Assembly (NCBI GenBank): GCA_002840435.1
Contig: PHAT01000001.1
Coordinates: 490,300-554,299, forward strand
Reading direction: 5' to 3'
Length of the DNA: 64,000 nt
Source of the DNA: Deltaproteobacteria bacterium HGW-Deltaproteobacteria-6
Lineage (GTDB): Bacteria > Desulfobacterota > Syntrophia > Syntrophales > Smithellaceae
Numbering within the stretch: the stretch's first letter is position 1; each line of letters begins with the position of its first letter. This document shows, piece after piece, positions 1 to 8,932 of this stretch. The notes under the pieces are model-generated. The model was not told the origin of the DNA. It was given only the letters and a program-made list of their open reading frames with translations, and searched no databases. The translations under genes were made by a program, and so were the position numbers.

Positions 1-440
1 TAATAAATCAGTTTATCTTTATCCGTCACATCATGAAGGCAGATCAGGCTGTAGCAATCGACAGGGCATACGTAGTCATATTGATCGAAGTTTGTGACAC
101 TCTTCAACCAGCGCGAAAACCGATAAACCTCTGGAAAAGCGACCATTAAACCTGTGCGGAATGAGCATCGTTTCAGTAAAGGATAAATAAGGTTTGAGGT
201 ATTTCTCATAATAAACCGGTACATCCTGAAGAAGAAGCCAAAGCCTTTATCTTCGAATATAAAGGTACGTGTGCCTGAATCAGAAAAAATAATGGGACAT
301 TCATCAAACGAATTTTTGCCAATATAGACATCCACAGAGATGCCTTTTTCAGCAAACATGCGGATGCTGTTGACAATCATTGAAGAAATGCCGAGAGGGT
401 AACGGCACAAAATGAAGGCCACATTTCTTGTATGAGTCAT
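1..440 (-). CDS. Partial glycosyltransferase-like protein (N-terminal part)
   Basis: A reading frame opens with ATG at 440 (MTHTRNVAFILCRYPLGISS) and stays open for 146 codons to the left edge, so the C-terminal part is outside the window. The hydrophobic first strand followed by a G-I-S-S-M loop and a helix resembles the N-terminal Rossmann half of GT-B (GT4-type) glycosyltransferases. No catalytic motif is visible in this part. It is the last visible gene of the minus-strand polysaccharide operon, 57 bp downstream of a GT2 gene. The gene call is fairly safe; the product is an inference from fold appearance and context. Confidence 0.6.
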   Translation of the reverse strand, partial: MTHTRNVAFILCRYPLGISSMIVNSIRMFAEKGISVDVYIGKNSFDECPIIFSDSGTRTFIFEDKGFGFFFRMYRFIMRNTSNLIYPLLKRCSFRTGLMVAFPEVYRFSRWLKSVTNFDQYDYVCPVDCYSLICLHDVTDKDKLIY

Positions 441-496
441 CTCATTGCATCCTATTTGATATCTCCGGTAAGGTTGGATTTCATATCCAAAACTGA

Positions 497-1510
497 TCAG
501 ATGTCGATTGCTCGCGTTTGCTTCGTGCTAATTTGTTCACTGTTTATCCAATCATCAATCTCTGTCATTTTTCGAAAACTTTCATTCTTATACAACTTCA
601 AATCATAAATATTCCTTTTGTGAAAATACATAAAGTTAGCAGGGAGAAAATGCCATGTGCGTCTCCTCATGGCTATTTGCAGGATTGTGAAGCAAAATGT
701 CTTTGCGATGCCGATAGTATTTCTTCTGAGCATTAATGAAAGAATTTTTGATTTATCTCTATGCTTTCTGTAATCGGTATACGAATCGCAAAACCCCTGA
801 TTGCCAATTCTCGTGATCAGGTACTCGAGAGTCATTCTGCTTGGCGGAATCATGTGATAAATAACTGATTTTGATGTGTAAGCAAATTTAACTCCCAGGT
901 TTTTTATTTTTATATTAAGACCCGTCTCTCCATCACCGATCCAGGTTCCGGCGGTATTTTCAGGATTAAAGCCGCCTGCCTGAAAAAACAGGTTCCGGCG
1001 GATGGCCTGGTGACAGCTGTATACAATATCATTTTTTGATATAATCAGTTCCTCCGGCTTGTCCTTTTCCGTCAGACTCAAATAGCCATTCCATAGGCAA
1101 CGGCGGACCCAGGGAGGTGGCTCTTTTTCAAACAATGGAAGAATAAGACCCGTTGCGCAACCGACTTCAGGAAATAAGTCGAATATTTTCACCAATTCAT
1201 CGAGCAGCGCCGGATCAGCTATCATATCATCATCGGTGAAATAGAGGATATCACCGATTGCCTGCTTTGCCGCGCTGTTTCTTGCGTAATGAACACCCTG
1301 GCGCTCCTCAAAAAAATATTTGACGGATGCGCGTGAATTGCCGACATAGCGTTCCACTATTTTCCGAGTATTATCGGTGGAATTATTATCCGCCACGATG
1401 ATTTCGTATTTGTTTTGCGGATAGTTCAATTCGAGGAAGCTGTCCATTGTTACTGACAGCATATGCGCACGATTATAAGTCGGAATGATGATCGATAAGA
1501 AAGGTTGCAT
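497..1510 (-). CDS. Family 2 glycosyltransferase
   Basis: GT-A fold glycosyltransferase, expected to transfer a sugar from a nucleotide donor to a growing surface glycan at the inner face of the membrane. The N-terminus reads LSIIIPTYNRAHML, followed by EIIVADNNSTDNT and the metal-binding FTDDDM motif. A later GDGETGL stretch resembles the acceptor-side acidic region. I chose the ATG at 1510 because GT2 homology begins directly after it and a GGA lies just upstream; the frame stays open to an ATG at 1585, which would add 25 unlikely residues. Sugar specificity cannot be read from sequence. Confidence 0.85.
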   Translation of the reverse strand: MQPFLSIIIPTYNRAHMLSVTMDSFLELNYPQNKYEIIVADNNSTDNTRKIVERYVGNSRASVKYFFEERQGVHYARNSAAKQAIGDILYFTDDDMIADPALLDELVKIFDLFPEVGCATGLILPLFEKEPPPWVRRCLWNGYLSLTEKDKPEELIISKNDIVYSCHQAIRRNLFFQAGGFNPENTAGTWIGDGETGLNIKIKNLGVKFAYTSKSVIYHMIPPSRMTLEYLITRIGNQGFCDSYTDYRKHRDKSKILSLMLRRNTIGIAKTFCFTILQIAMRRRTWHFLPANFMYFHKRNIYDLKLYKNESFRKMTEIDDWINSEQISTKQTRAIDI

Positions 1511-1606
1511 TATTTCCATCTGTATTTTGCTATTCAGATTATTCCCGCTGATGGTCCTGCGTCCTGATGCTTGGTTGAATTTCAAAGAATTAAGTCAAAA
1601 TTTATA

Positions 1607-2386
1607 TTACCAAATCCAGTGAAGCAATCTTCCGAATGTTATTAAATAAAAAATATGCAGCTTTTTTTCAGGAGGCAACATCTTACGGTATTTTTTAATT
1701 AATTGTTTAAATCGTTTTTTCCCCGAACCATCCTTTACATCCTCAAACGTTTTTGTCCCTTCAATATATCGATAATTACCGAATATTTTATCAACATAGA
1801 TGGGTTTTAAATACATTGCCGCTCTGAGTAAATAATCTAAATCCAGTGTGTAATGTTCGCTTGTGTCATACATACCTATCATGCTGTGCAGTGATTTATG
1901 ATAAAAATATGCTGATGGATTAACAGGGAAGGGAAATCTGGATTCATCGGCGGTCAACAGTTGCGTTAATTCAAGGTATGCAGGTTTGTTTGTGTAAAGG
2001 AATTTGTCATGATCCCCCCATACATTGCAGTTGCCCACAAGCAGTGAAGGTTCCGAGAGCTCTTTGATGATATCAAAAGCTTCCTGCAAAGCTCCTGGCT
2101 CGTAAAAATCGTCAACGTTGAGGATCCCGATAATGTCACCGCCGGCCATCAGGATTCCTTTATTCATGGCCTCGGACTGCCCATTATCCTTTTCCGATAT
2201 CCATCTGATGTGCTCATGTCGCTCCGCGTAACGCATGATGATATCCAGCGTGCCGTCAGAAGATCCACCATCGATGATGATGTGTTCCAGGTCTAAAAGC
2301 TTTTGTTCAACAACGTTCAGAATACATGATTCGATAAAGCGTATTCCGTTGAAGACAGGGGTTATGATAGACATCTTTCTAATCAT
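1607..2386 (-). CDS. Family 2 glycosyltransferase (WcaA/SpsA-like)
   Basis: A 259-residue compact GT-A glycosyltransferase with the opening SIITPVFNGIRFI, the donor motif HIIIDGGSSDGT and the metal-binding NVDDFY motif near residue 115. The length and the GGSSDGT signature match the GT2 subgroup common in O-antigen and capsule loci. It sits between a methyltransferase gene and another GT2 on the same strand and probably shares their transcript. It has no membrane segment, so it would be cytoplasmic and act on lipid-linked glycan. Donor and acceptor are unknown. Confidence 0.85.
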   Translation of the reverse strand: MIRKMSIITPVFNGIRFIESCILNVVEQKLLDLEHIIIDGGSSDGTLDIIMRYAERHEHIRWISEKDNGQSEAMNKGILMAGGDIIGILNVDDFYEPGALQEAFDIIKELSEPSLLVGNCNVWGDHDKFLYTNKPAYLELTQLLTADESRFPFPVNPSAYFYHKSLHSMIGMYDTSEHYTLDLDYLLRAAMYLKPIYVDKIFGNYRYIEGTKTFEDVKDGSGKKRFKQLIKKYRKMLPPEKKLHIFYLITFGRLLHWIW

Positions 2387-2419
2387 ATTGATTGAAACTT
2401 ACGATTGTTATAAACTTTT

Positions 2420-3382
2420 TTATTTGCGCAGCAGGAAGACATTATTGTCTCCAGTTTTTATTGCGTCAAATAATCGAGTAACGACATGCATTATCTTCAT
2501 GGCATGGATTAATTCAACAATTTTGAGAAATAATTTATCTTTCAGGCTGCGTGTGTCTTTTGATGACCAGAACTTACTGGGTTCTCCTGCTGAAGGATAG
2601 AAAAGTAAACTGCCTATTTGATAATATAACCATTTGGAACTTGTTATTGTGCTGTAACGTTCCAGCCTGAAGCCGGCCATTTCAGCAAGCCGCTTCATGG
2701 ATTCGTATGAAAAAAGTTGTAAATGATAGGGGACATGCCAATTTATCCATTTTTTCCCAAATATTCTGCTTCCCCAACCTTCGGGATTGGGAGTACAGAT
2801 AACGACGGTGCCGTTTTTTTTTAGTATTCGGGCAATGGCTGTCATAGATTCCATTGGTTGTGAAAAATGTTCAACAACCTGATCAAGGGTTATATAATCA
2901 AAATATCCTGTTTCATAATTATCGGGATTAAAAAGGCCGGCATGAAATTTACATCCAAATTTGTCCGCGACCCGTTGAACATTTTCGTCTGTTTCAACGC
3001 CAAATACTTCACAGTCTCGTTCCTTATGATATCCAAGCGTTTCACCATAACCACAACCAATATCTAAAATGCGTACATTACGGGGGACCCATCGATAAGC
3101 AAAACTGTTCTCGCCGTCAAGCCATGCGTGAAATCCTTTTCCCCTCTCTAACGGCGATATATTATCAGCATTGAAAGTTACTCGCGGATAGTAGGTGTTG
3201 TAAAGTGATGATAATTTATTATTAGAGAAATTTGCATTGAGGTGCTTATGTCCGCATTCCATACAAGAATACAAATCAAACGAACCAGGACACCCATAAC
3301 GATCGTCGGACAAATTTTGATAAAATACCGTCGCTTTCGAGGAGCAGACAGGACAGATTGAAAAGCTTATCTTATTCGTCAT
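2420..3382 (-). CDS. Class I SAM-dependent methyltransferase with N-terminal zinc-knuckle
   Basis: The 320-residue protein has an N-terminal CPVC...CMEC knuckle (residues about 10-40), followed by a Rossmann methyltransferase core with the SAM motif ILDIGCGYGETLGY and the acidic post-II motif VFGVETDE. A YITLDQVVEHFSQP motif IV follows. This architecture (zinc-binding head plus Methyltransf_23-type core) is frequent among sugar methyltransferases of surface-polysaccharide loci. It is one of five methyltransferases in this operon, which suggests a methylated glycan. Start is ATG at 3382 with a weak GGA upstream. Confidence 0.8.
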   Translation of the reverse strand: MTNKISFSICPVCSSKATVFYQNLSDDRYGCPGSFDLYSCMECGHKHLNANFSNNKLSSLYNTYYPRVTFNADNISPLERGKGFHAWLDGENSFAYRWVPRNVRILDIGCGYGETLGYHKERDCEVFGVETDENVQRVADKFGCKFHAGLFNPDNYETGYFDYITLDQVVEHFSQPMESMTAIARILKKNGTVVICTPNPEGWGSRIFGKKWINWHVPYHLQLFSYESMKRLAEMAGFRLERYSTITSSKWLYYQIGSLLFYPSAGEPSKFWSSKDTRSLKDKLFLKIVELIHAMKIMHVVTRLFDAIKTGDNNVFLLRK

Positions 3383-3403
3383 TATTCCGATAGGATTTTT
3401 GGT

Positions 3404-4522
3404 TTACATCTTCAAAAGTTTTTTTGCGGCATTGGCAACCGTTACTGGAGTTACCTTCTGTATACAGGCAAAATCGCCTTTGGGACATATCCAGTTACAA
3501 TGAAAACAATCCATCATTTCTGTTAAAATAATATGTTTATCAGAATCCCCCCAGGGAAAGAATCGTTTATAATGTGCACCGGAAACAATCCCTATTGTGG
3601 GTATCCCAGACGCAATGGCAATATGCAAGCCTGATGTATCCATACCGATCAAAAGATCGCACGATGAGATGTTCTTCGCTAATTCCCTTAAAGTTGTTTT
3701 TCCGACGAGATTAACAATTCCGGCTTCCCCGCATACTTTTCTGATTTCTAATTCTGCTTGATCGGTAAAATCTTTATCCGCCGCACTGCCTAATAGAACG
3801 TAAATGACTTTACCTCCTATCAGTTTTGTTAAAGTAAAATAATTTTTGGGATTCCAGCATTTAAATGAGAAAGACGCTCCGGGGAATAGACCAATAATTT
3901 TTGCATCCTGTTCCTTTGCCCAAATCAGAAAATTATTGTCCGAAGCCGATAACCAGAGTTGAGGCTGCAATTCCGCGACTGATGATATCCGACATCCCAA
4001 CAATCGAAGAAAATCCAAAGTAGTTATAAGTTCATGTTTCCAGGGATCATCGCCGGAAACGTCAAGGTAATCTGATAGGATTCTTTTCGGCTGTAGATCT
4101 TTAGGAAACCCATTTCGCGGCGCATTAACATTACAGCCTGTTATCCCATATATTTTTTTTGCCCTGAGATCCTGGGCAATCTTTAAGTAAGGCACATGCT
4201 GTGATTTGACAGGATATATAACTATGTCGAAAGTATGGTGAAATATATTGAATAATTGGTTTGATTTTCGAATAATCTGCTCGCCGATATGCAGGCGTCG
4301 GATTATTGGATTCTTTATTTTCCCCCACCATGTTAAATCATCAATTGAAATACAACTGTCAACGAAAGGACAGAGTTCAATTAAATTTACTATGTGCGGC
4401 TGGACAGCAAATGTAATATGAGCGGTTGGATATAAATTCCTGATGTGCTGAAGCGCACCGGTAAACAGGAGAACATCTCCGATGTTGTCCGGCCTGAGGA
4501 TGAGAATCCTTTTTCTACTCAT
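3404..4522 (-). CDS. Family 9 glycosyltransferase (heptosyltransferase-like)
   Basis: The protein (372 residues) belongs to the GT9 family of ADP-heptose:LPS transferases and relatives. It opens with KRILILRPDNIGDVLLFTGA, where the Asp of D-N-I-G-D is the usual catalytic residue. The C-terminal nucleotide-sugar half has LFPGASFSFKCWNP and the conserved SCDLLIGMDTSGLHIA segment. A cysteine-rich tail (C-x2-C-x3-C) follows, as in many GT9 enzymes. Its start overlaps the stop of the upstream pyruvyltransferase by 4 bp (ATGA), so the two are translationally coupled. Whether it transfers heptose or another sugar is not determinable here. Confidence 0.85.
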   Translation of the reverse strand: MSRKRILILRPDNIGDVLLFTGALQHIRNLYPTAHITFAVQPHIVNLIELCPFVDSCISIDDLTWWGKIKNPIIRRLHIGEQIIRKSNQLFNIFHHTFDIVIYPVKSQHVPYLKIAQDLRAKKIYGITGCNVNAPRNGFPKDLQPKRILSDYLDVSGDDPWKHELITTLDFLRLLGCRISSVAELQPQLWLSASDNNFLIWAKEQDAKIIGLFPGASFSFKCWNPKNYFTLTKLIGGKVIYVLLGSAADKDFTDQAELEIRKVCGEAGIVNLVGKTTLRELAKNISSCDLLIGMDTSGLHIAIASGIPTIGIVSGAHYKRFFPWGDSDKHIILTEMMDCFHCNWICPKGDFACIQKVTPVTVANAAKKLLKM

Positions 4523-5655
4523 TTGATGCGGAGCGCCTTGTTAATAACCGTAATGTAGTTATCCCAAACTTGATTCTGCAAAGAAAGAAGCCTATCCTTT
4601 TCAATGCTACCATCATTGATACCATTTTCTGTTGCTTCTTCAAGCATATCAGCATTAACATCTTTAACATAATATGTTGGAAGACCGATTTGTGAAACCA
4701 TCAAGAGTCGAGTATCCGTACAGACAGCTATGGAAGGTATTCCTATGCCAGCCAATGCAATTGATGCATGCATTCGGTTGCAAATGGCAAACGCAGATTC
4801 CGATAAAAGAGTTAGATATTCCCGTGGCGACTTTGGAAAATAGACTGGAAGTTCTGAATTAATCTTTTTAGTAAGAGCAAACTCTTTCTCATCATGGCAT
4901 AGAAAAGCCATCTTATGCCTTTTGGATAGTCGGGCAATGACTGTTTTTACAGTGTCTTCCCATTTCCGGTCATCGATTTCCTGATCCCACGCATAATGAC
5001 CGCCGCCACTCATATAATTAATAAGGATGTAGCCGGACTGCTTTACATTTAAAATATTTCCTTTTCCCACTAAGAACGCGCTGCATGGAATTAAGGGAAC
5101 TTCATAGCTCAGGGTTTTACATAACCTTTGAGAAAGATGATCACGAACCGTGGTTAATCGACAATAGCCGAGTATCGCCTTCAGATATTTATCGTCTCCA
5201 GGGGTGTCAATTATTAAAGGTTGTCTTTCCCAGGGATAGCAGGAGCCCGCAGCAAGGTTAAGAATTGGAATACTTTCATGCAGCCGGCCAGCAATATCTT
5301 TCCATAAGGGTGTGGCCCATTCATTATGACTGCAATTAGGCCAGAAAACAGGCGCACCACACTGAACAATTAAATCACAGCTATCAAAGCTGCTAAAACC
5401 AATCTTAGGAGCCATGAATTCAATGAACCTTCTGGCTAATCCTTTTCCCGGAATCTTCGGAATATGCGTAAGAGCGTCACGAAGATGAATGGGGTGCCAA
5501 AAAGGGTAAACGGAGAATGGATTATGTTTATTAACCGGGACGAACTCGATTTCATCTCCTTTAAAGACCTCCCGCAGGATGCGGCAGATGCCTTCACGTA
5601 TGAAGTCATCACCAATATTGGTATCCAGTGTTGTAATCAGCCCTATTCTTTTCAT
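4519..5655 (-). CDS. Polysaccharide pyruvyl transferase family protein
   Basis: Members of this family attach a pyruvate ketal from phosphoenolpyruvate to a sugar of an exopolysaccharide, O-antigen or cell-wall glycan. The 378-residue protein shows the family's N-terminal NIGDDFIREGI motif, the SCDLIVQCGAPVFWP strand-loop in the first half, and the conserved AICNRMHASIALAGIGIPS segment in the second half with its R-x-H. It lies 2 bp after a methyltransferase and overlaps the GT9 gene by 4 bp. A pyruvyl group would add negative charge to the exported glycan. Some family members act on other substrates. Confidence 0.8.
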   Translation of the reverse strand: MKRIGLITTLDTNIGDDFIREGICRILREVFKGDEIEFVPVNKHNPFSVYPFWHPIHLRDALTHIPKIPGKGLARRFIEFMAPKIGFSSFDSCDLIVQCGAPVFWPNCSHNEWATPLWKDIAGRLHESIPILNLAAGSCYPWERQPLIIDTPGDDKYLKAILGYCRLTTVRDHLSQRLCKTLSYEVPLIPCSAFLVGKGNILNVKQSGYILINYMSGGGHYAWDQEIDDRKWEDTVKTVIARLSKRHKMAFLCHDEKEFALTKKINSELPVYFPKSPREYLTLLSESAFAICNRMHASIALAGIGIPSIAVCTDTRLLMVSQIGLPTYYVKDVNADMLEEATENGINDGSIEKDRLLSLQNQVWDNYITVINKALRIK

Positions 5656-5657
5656 AG

Positions 5658-6512
5658 TCAGATATTGGAATCTTTGGTCAAGGCGTAGATGGCAAGGTAA
5701 GGTTTTCTTAATTTTTTATAATCGTGTGATTCTTCCATGAATGCATCGGATAGTTTATTGAAGAACCTACCCATGAAAAATGACCGCTTGCCGGCACCGA
5801 TAAGAAAAGCCATTCTCTTCTTGATATTATGTGCCGAATAGAATCTTTCTCCGATGTATGTCTTTTTTGCAATATTTAAACCAGTTGGCATAATAATCTG
5901 ATTGTACAAAGATTCTTCATCATAAAATCGCTGAAAAAATGTTTTAATTTGGGGTGTGCCTTTGACGGCATAAACATCTCCCTCGAGATATTCATTAAAT
6001 CTTGTTTTAAAGTAAGGAACCGAAAAAGCGAAAACACCGGAAGGGTTCAGCAGGCAAGGCACTACCCTTGATGCAAGGATATCGCCGCCATTTTCCGGGT
6101 GGATATGTTCGAATACAGAACAGGAAAAAATATAGTCAAAGGTTCCCAGGCGATAAACAGCGTCAAGACAGGTTATGTCTGCATTGATAGTATGCAGTCT
6201 GTTAAGACCGAGAACCGATGACTTCTGGCGAAAGTCCTCGAGTTCCGGCTCGTAGGAATTCAGATATGTTACATCCCATAAATCGGAATAACCGCCAAGC
6301 GAGAGTGATAGAAGCTGGGGCGAACCGATATCCAGAATTCTCAGTCTTTCATTCCTTCGTTTTAGAACGCCGCTCATGTCAAGAATGGCCGGGATTTCCT
6401 TGGTTCTTGTGTAATCAATGGGAATGAGAAGGGTGTAGAGAAATTTACGAAAATAATTTTTTGTAAGCTTATTTGCCGTAGCAATCAATATATCATAAGA
6501 ATTATTTTCCAC
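5658..6512 (-). CDS. Class I SAM-dependent methyltransferase
   Basis: A 284-residue methyltransferase whose SAM-binding motif I is degenerate but recognisable (LRILDIGSPQLLSLSL), followed by motif IV in FDYIFSCSVFEHIHPENG, typical of Methyltransf_11/25 proteins. No transmembrane segment is evident. The start codon lies inside the end of the upstream GT gene (11 bp overlap) and the stop is 2 bp before the pyruvyltransferase, so it is certainly co-transcribed. The substrate is presumably a sugar or the lipid-linked glycan, inferred only from context. Confidence 0.75.
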   Translation of the reverse strand: MENNSYDILIATANKLTKNYFRKFLYTLLIPIDYTRTKEIPAILDMSGVLKRRNERLRILDIGSPQLLSLSLGGYSDLWDVTYLNSYEPELEDFRQKSSVLGLNRLHTINADITCLDAVYRLGTFDYIFSCSVFEHIHPENGGDILASRVVPCLLNPSGVFAFSVPYFKTRFNEYLEGDVYAVKGTPQIKTFFQRFYDEESLYNQIIMPTGLNIAKKTYIGERFYSAHNIKKRMAFLIGAGKRSFFMGRFFNKLSDAFMEESHDYKKLRKPYLAIYALTKDSNI

Positions 6513-7434
6513 TTTTCAATCCGCGTATCCTTTTGAATAATCTTCGCTTTAAATGACTTTCTGCCGGTATGATCGACATGAATTCATTAAGATATCTCTG
6601 GTCTGCCAAGCAGTCCCGCATCATATATTCAGGATGATTTAACGGGAATATCATGTTGCCTTTTTCCAATGTTGCATAGGGATTATTCTTATCTGCCACG
6701 GTATGGGTGCCGTCTTTGGCGAAGCCGATGTTTGATATCAGATTTACCGAAGGAATCACCGATAAACCATGATGGATCATCTTTGCGAATCCCCATTGAT
6801 AATCCCAGGTATCAATTTTACCGGAATAGACCTCATCATAGAGATTCAACCGATATTCTGTTTCTTTCCCGTTCTGGCAAAATGCCGGATAAAGTTTTTC
6901 CCGCTTTATTTCCGGCCAAAGTTTCATGTCAACATCATAGTGCTGCCAGGCCCGCCGCCAGGAGGCCCATCCCCAGATAGGACCGTAATTTGAAAAAAAG
7001 TAACTGTGACCGAACCTGCGCCACTCTGTTAAAACATTTAAACCGCAAATCTGCATGATCCGGGTATCGTGCCGGTAGTATTCGAGCAATTCCCGGCAAT
7101 AGCTAAAAAAAGATTGATCCGGAAGACAATCGTCTTCCAGTATGATACCTTCTTCCACATGTTCAAAAAACCAGTTGATGGCTGAACTGACGGCCTTCCT
7201 GCAGCCAAGATTCTTCTCTTGAAACAGCATCAAGAGCTCACACGGCCAGTCAACCTCATCAATGATCTTTCGTGTTTGTTTACATAATTCCGCATCAGTT
7301 GAACTGTCGCTGCGAGGGCCGTCAGCGGCGACAAAAAGCCGCGCCGGTTTTGCCAAGCGGATGGCGTTAAAGACACGCTGCGTGGTGGTTGGGCGATTGA
7401 ATATGAGAAAGAGAACCGGTGTTTTTAGACTCAT
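6502..7434 (-). CDS. GT-A type glycosyltransferase (GNT-I/hemolysin-activator-like)
   Basis: A 310-residue protein of the nucleotide-diphospho-sugar transferase superfamily. It opens with TPVLFLIFNRPTTTQRVF, continues with ARLFVAADGPRSDS, and has the acidic metal site GIILEDDCLPD, followed by WGWASWRRAW. This set (FNRP, DGPR, EDDCLP, W-A-S-W) marks a bacterial GT family often annotated as hemolysin activation protein or nucleotide-diphospho-sugar transferase, found in O-antigen clusters. It overlaps the downstream methyltransferase gene by 11 bp. Donor sugar unknown. Confidence 0.8.
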   Translation of the reverse strand: MSLKTPVLFLIFNRPTTTQRVFNAIRLAKPARLFVAADGPRSDSSTDAELCKQTRKIIDEVDWPCELLMLFQEKNLGCRKAVSSAINWFFEHVEEGIILEDDCLPDQSFFSYCRELLEYYRHDTRIMQICGLNVLTEWRRFGHSYFFSNYGPIWGWASWRRAWQHYDVDMKLWPEIKREKLYPAFCQNGKETEYRLNLYDEVYSGKIDTWDYQWGFAKMIHHGLSVIPSVNLISNIGFAKDGTHTVADKNNPYATLEKGNMIFPLNHPEYMMRDCLADQRYLNEFMSIIPAESHLKRRLFKRIRGLKSGK

Positions 7435-7471
7435 AAAAGTTCCGACAGTTGCGAAGTTTTAAGTGAATATA

Positions 7472-8152
7472 TTATTTTTCACAATGTACATAGATTGTCT
7501 GGAAATTCCTGACTTCCATGTCAAGATTCTTGTCAAATTCTCTTGGTCTTACGGTCTTAAATCCGGTTTTTCTTAGAATGGCGTCGATATTATCTTCATC
7601 AAACATGTAGTGGTGGTGGCCGTCCATATATGCCATGTAATTTACGTAATCTATCTTTGAATGGTAATGATAAGCCGGCTCATAACGGCAAAACAGGGAA
7701 GGATCAAAATCAGCAGGGTTATGATACGCTTCAAGATACAACCTGGCGTTTGGTATTGCTGCGCTGAATATTCCTCCCGGTTTCAAAATTCGCAGACATT
7801 CATTGAGCAGGTTTATTAGATCGGGATATCTGAAGTGTTCAAGTAGATGGCTGGAATATATCATCTCAACGCAATTGTCAGGGAAGGGGAGGGGTTGTAA
7901 CAAATCCAGAGTCAGGTCGCACTGGCCGTTCATATCTACGTATGTCCAACCGACAATACCTCTATTCTGATCCGCACCAAGTTCAAGCTTGACAGGATTG
8001 TTGCTTTCCATGAGTGCGTCTATTTTACGGCGGTTTTTTTCAGCAATCTTCGCATTATTTTTTGCCATCGCATGCCATTGAAGGAGAAGATGTATCAGCT
8101 CTCTCAGACGGGGCGGGAGTATATCACCGACAATATTCTTAAAGATTGACAT
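7472..8152 (-). CDS. Class I SAM-dependent methyltransferase
   Basis: Methyltransf_11-like protein of about 226 residues. Residues after the N-terminal amphipathic helix show VKLELGADQNRGIVGW, the start typical of predicted SAM methyltransferases that modify polysaccharides. Motif IV follows in MIYSSHLLEHFRYPDL and a late GGIFSAAIPNARLYLEAY strand. I chose the ATG at 8152 (MSIFKNIVGDIL) over an ATG eight codons upstream, because the extra residues look unstructured. It lies between FkbM-type and GT-A genes in the same operon. Confidence 0.75.
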   Translation of the reverse strand: MSIFKNIVGDILPPRLRELIHLLLQWHAMAKNNAKIAEKNRRKIDALMESNNPVKLELGADQNRGIVGWTYVDMNGQCDLTLDLLQPLPFPDNCVEMIYSSHLLEHFRYPDLINLLNECLRILKPGGIFSAAIPNARLYLEAYHNPADFDPSLFCRYEPAYHYHSKIDYVNYMAYMDGHHHYMFDEDNIDAILRKTGFKTVRPREFDKNLDMEVRNFQTIYVHCEK

Positions 8153-8251
8153 AAAATGTCCTGTTGACCGTCTCAAAATATTGGCACCGCATCAGTTATG
8201 GCAGATTCTCTATAAGAAAGAAAATAATGGTACCGTTCATTGTGTGAAGAA

Positions 8252-8932
8252 TTATCGCCTTTGATACAGGATATCGGAATAGGATTTATCGATATTCAAT
8301 ATAGCAATGGGTTTATAAAGATTTCCAATTGCTGCTTCAATATCTTCTGCTTTTCGTACCTCAATCAGCATGAAATCAATCCGATGGTTAACAAAATCGA
8401 TGCCTTTAAGCACTTGCGCCTCATATCCCTCTACATCCAAAGAAAGAAGGTCGACATGTCCGATATGATGCTCGTTTAGTACTTGACTCAGTGTTTTCGC
8501 AGGGACACTGACAATATACGTTTCTTCACCCGTAATGAGATGCTGTTTACCGTTTTGGATGTGCTTTCGTTCATCCTCCGCACTGTTGAGCCCTCCCTTC
8601 ACAAGGCTCATCAAGTTACAATAGTTCATTTCAATGGTTTTCTCTTTATAATCAGAAGCAACCAGGGCGCAATTATCCACGATGCACTTGGGCCGGTTCT
8701 GCAGACATTTATCGGCCAATGCAGGGATGGCCTCAATCAGCAGGCCGCGCCATCCTCTGTATTTCTCAAAATACAGTGTGTTGCTGTATGTTATGCCATC
8801 ATTAGCGCCAACTTCAATAAAAACACCTTGTCGAAAATTGATGTAAGGCAACAGTTTTAAATCAAGCTGGTTCAGTGCATATGATTTTTTTATGAAATGG
8901 GACAGCAACGCCCTCAGGGAATCCTTAATCAT
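8252..8932 (-). CDS. FkbM family methyltransferase
   Basis: FkbM-type SAM-dependent methyltransferase of 226 residues. It has the family signature GVFIEVGANDGITYSNTLYF (SAM-binding loop), GWRGLLIEAIP and the later DLLSLDVEGYEAQVLKG motif. FkbM enzymes O-methylate polyketides and, in bacterial surface loci, sugars. The start codon overlaps the stop of the wzt-like gene by 4 bp, which makes it a good candidate for the chain-capping or tailoring enzyme linked to export. That functional link is inference from position. Confidence 0.85.
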   Translation of the reverse strand: MIKDSLRALLSHFIKKSYALNQLDLKLLPYINFRQGVFIEVGANDGITYSNTLYFEKYRGWRGLLIEAIPALADKCLQNRPKCIVDNCALVASDYKEKTIEMNYCNLMSLVKGGLNSAEDERKHIQNGKQHLITGEETYIVSVPAKTLSQVLNEHHIGHVDLLSLDVEGYEAQVLKGIDFVNHRIDFMLIEVRKAEDIEAAIGNLYKPIAILNIDKSYSDILYQRR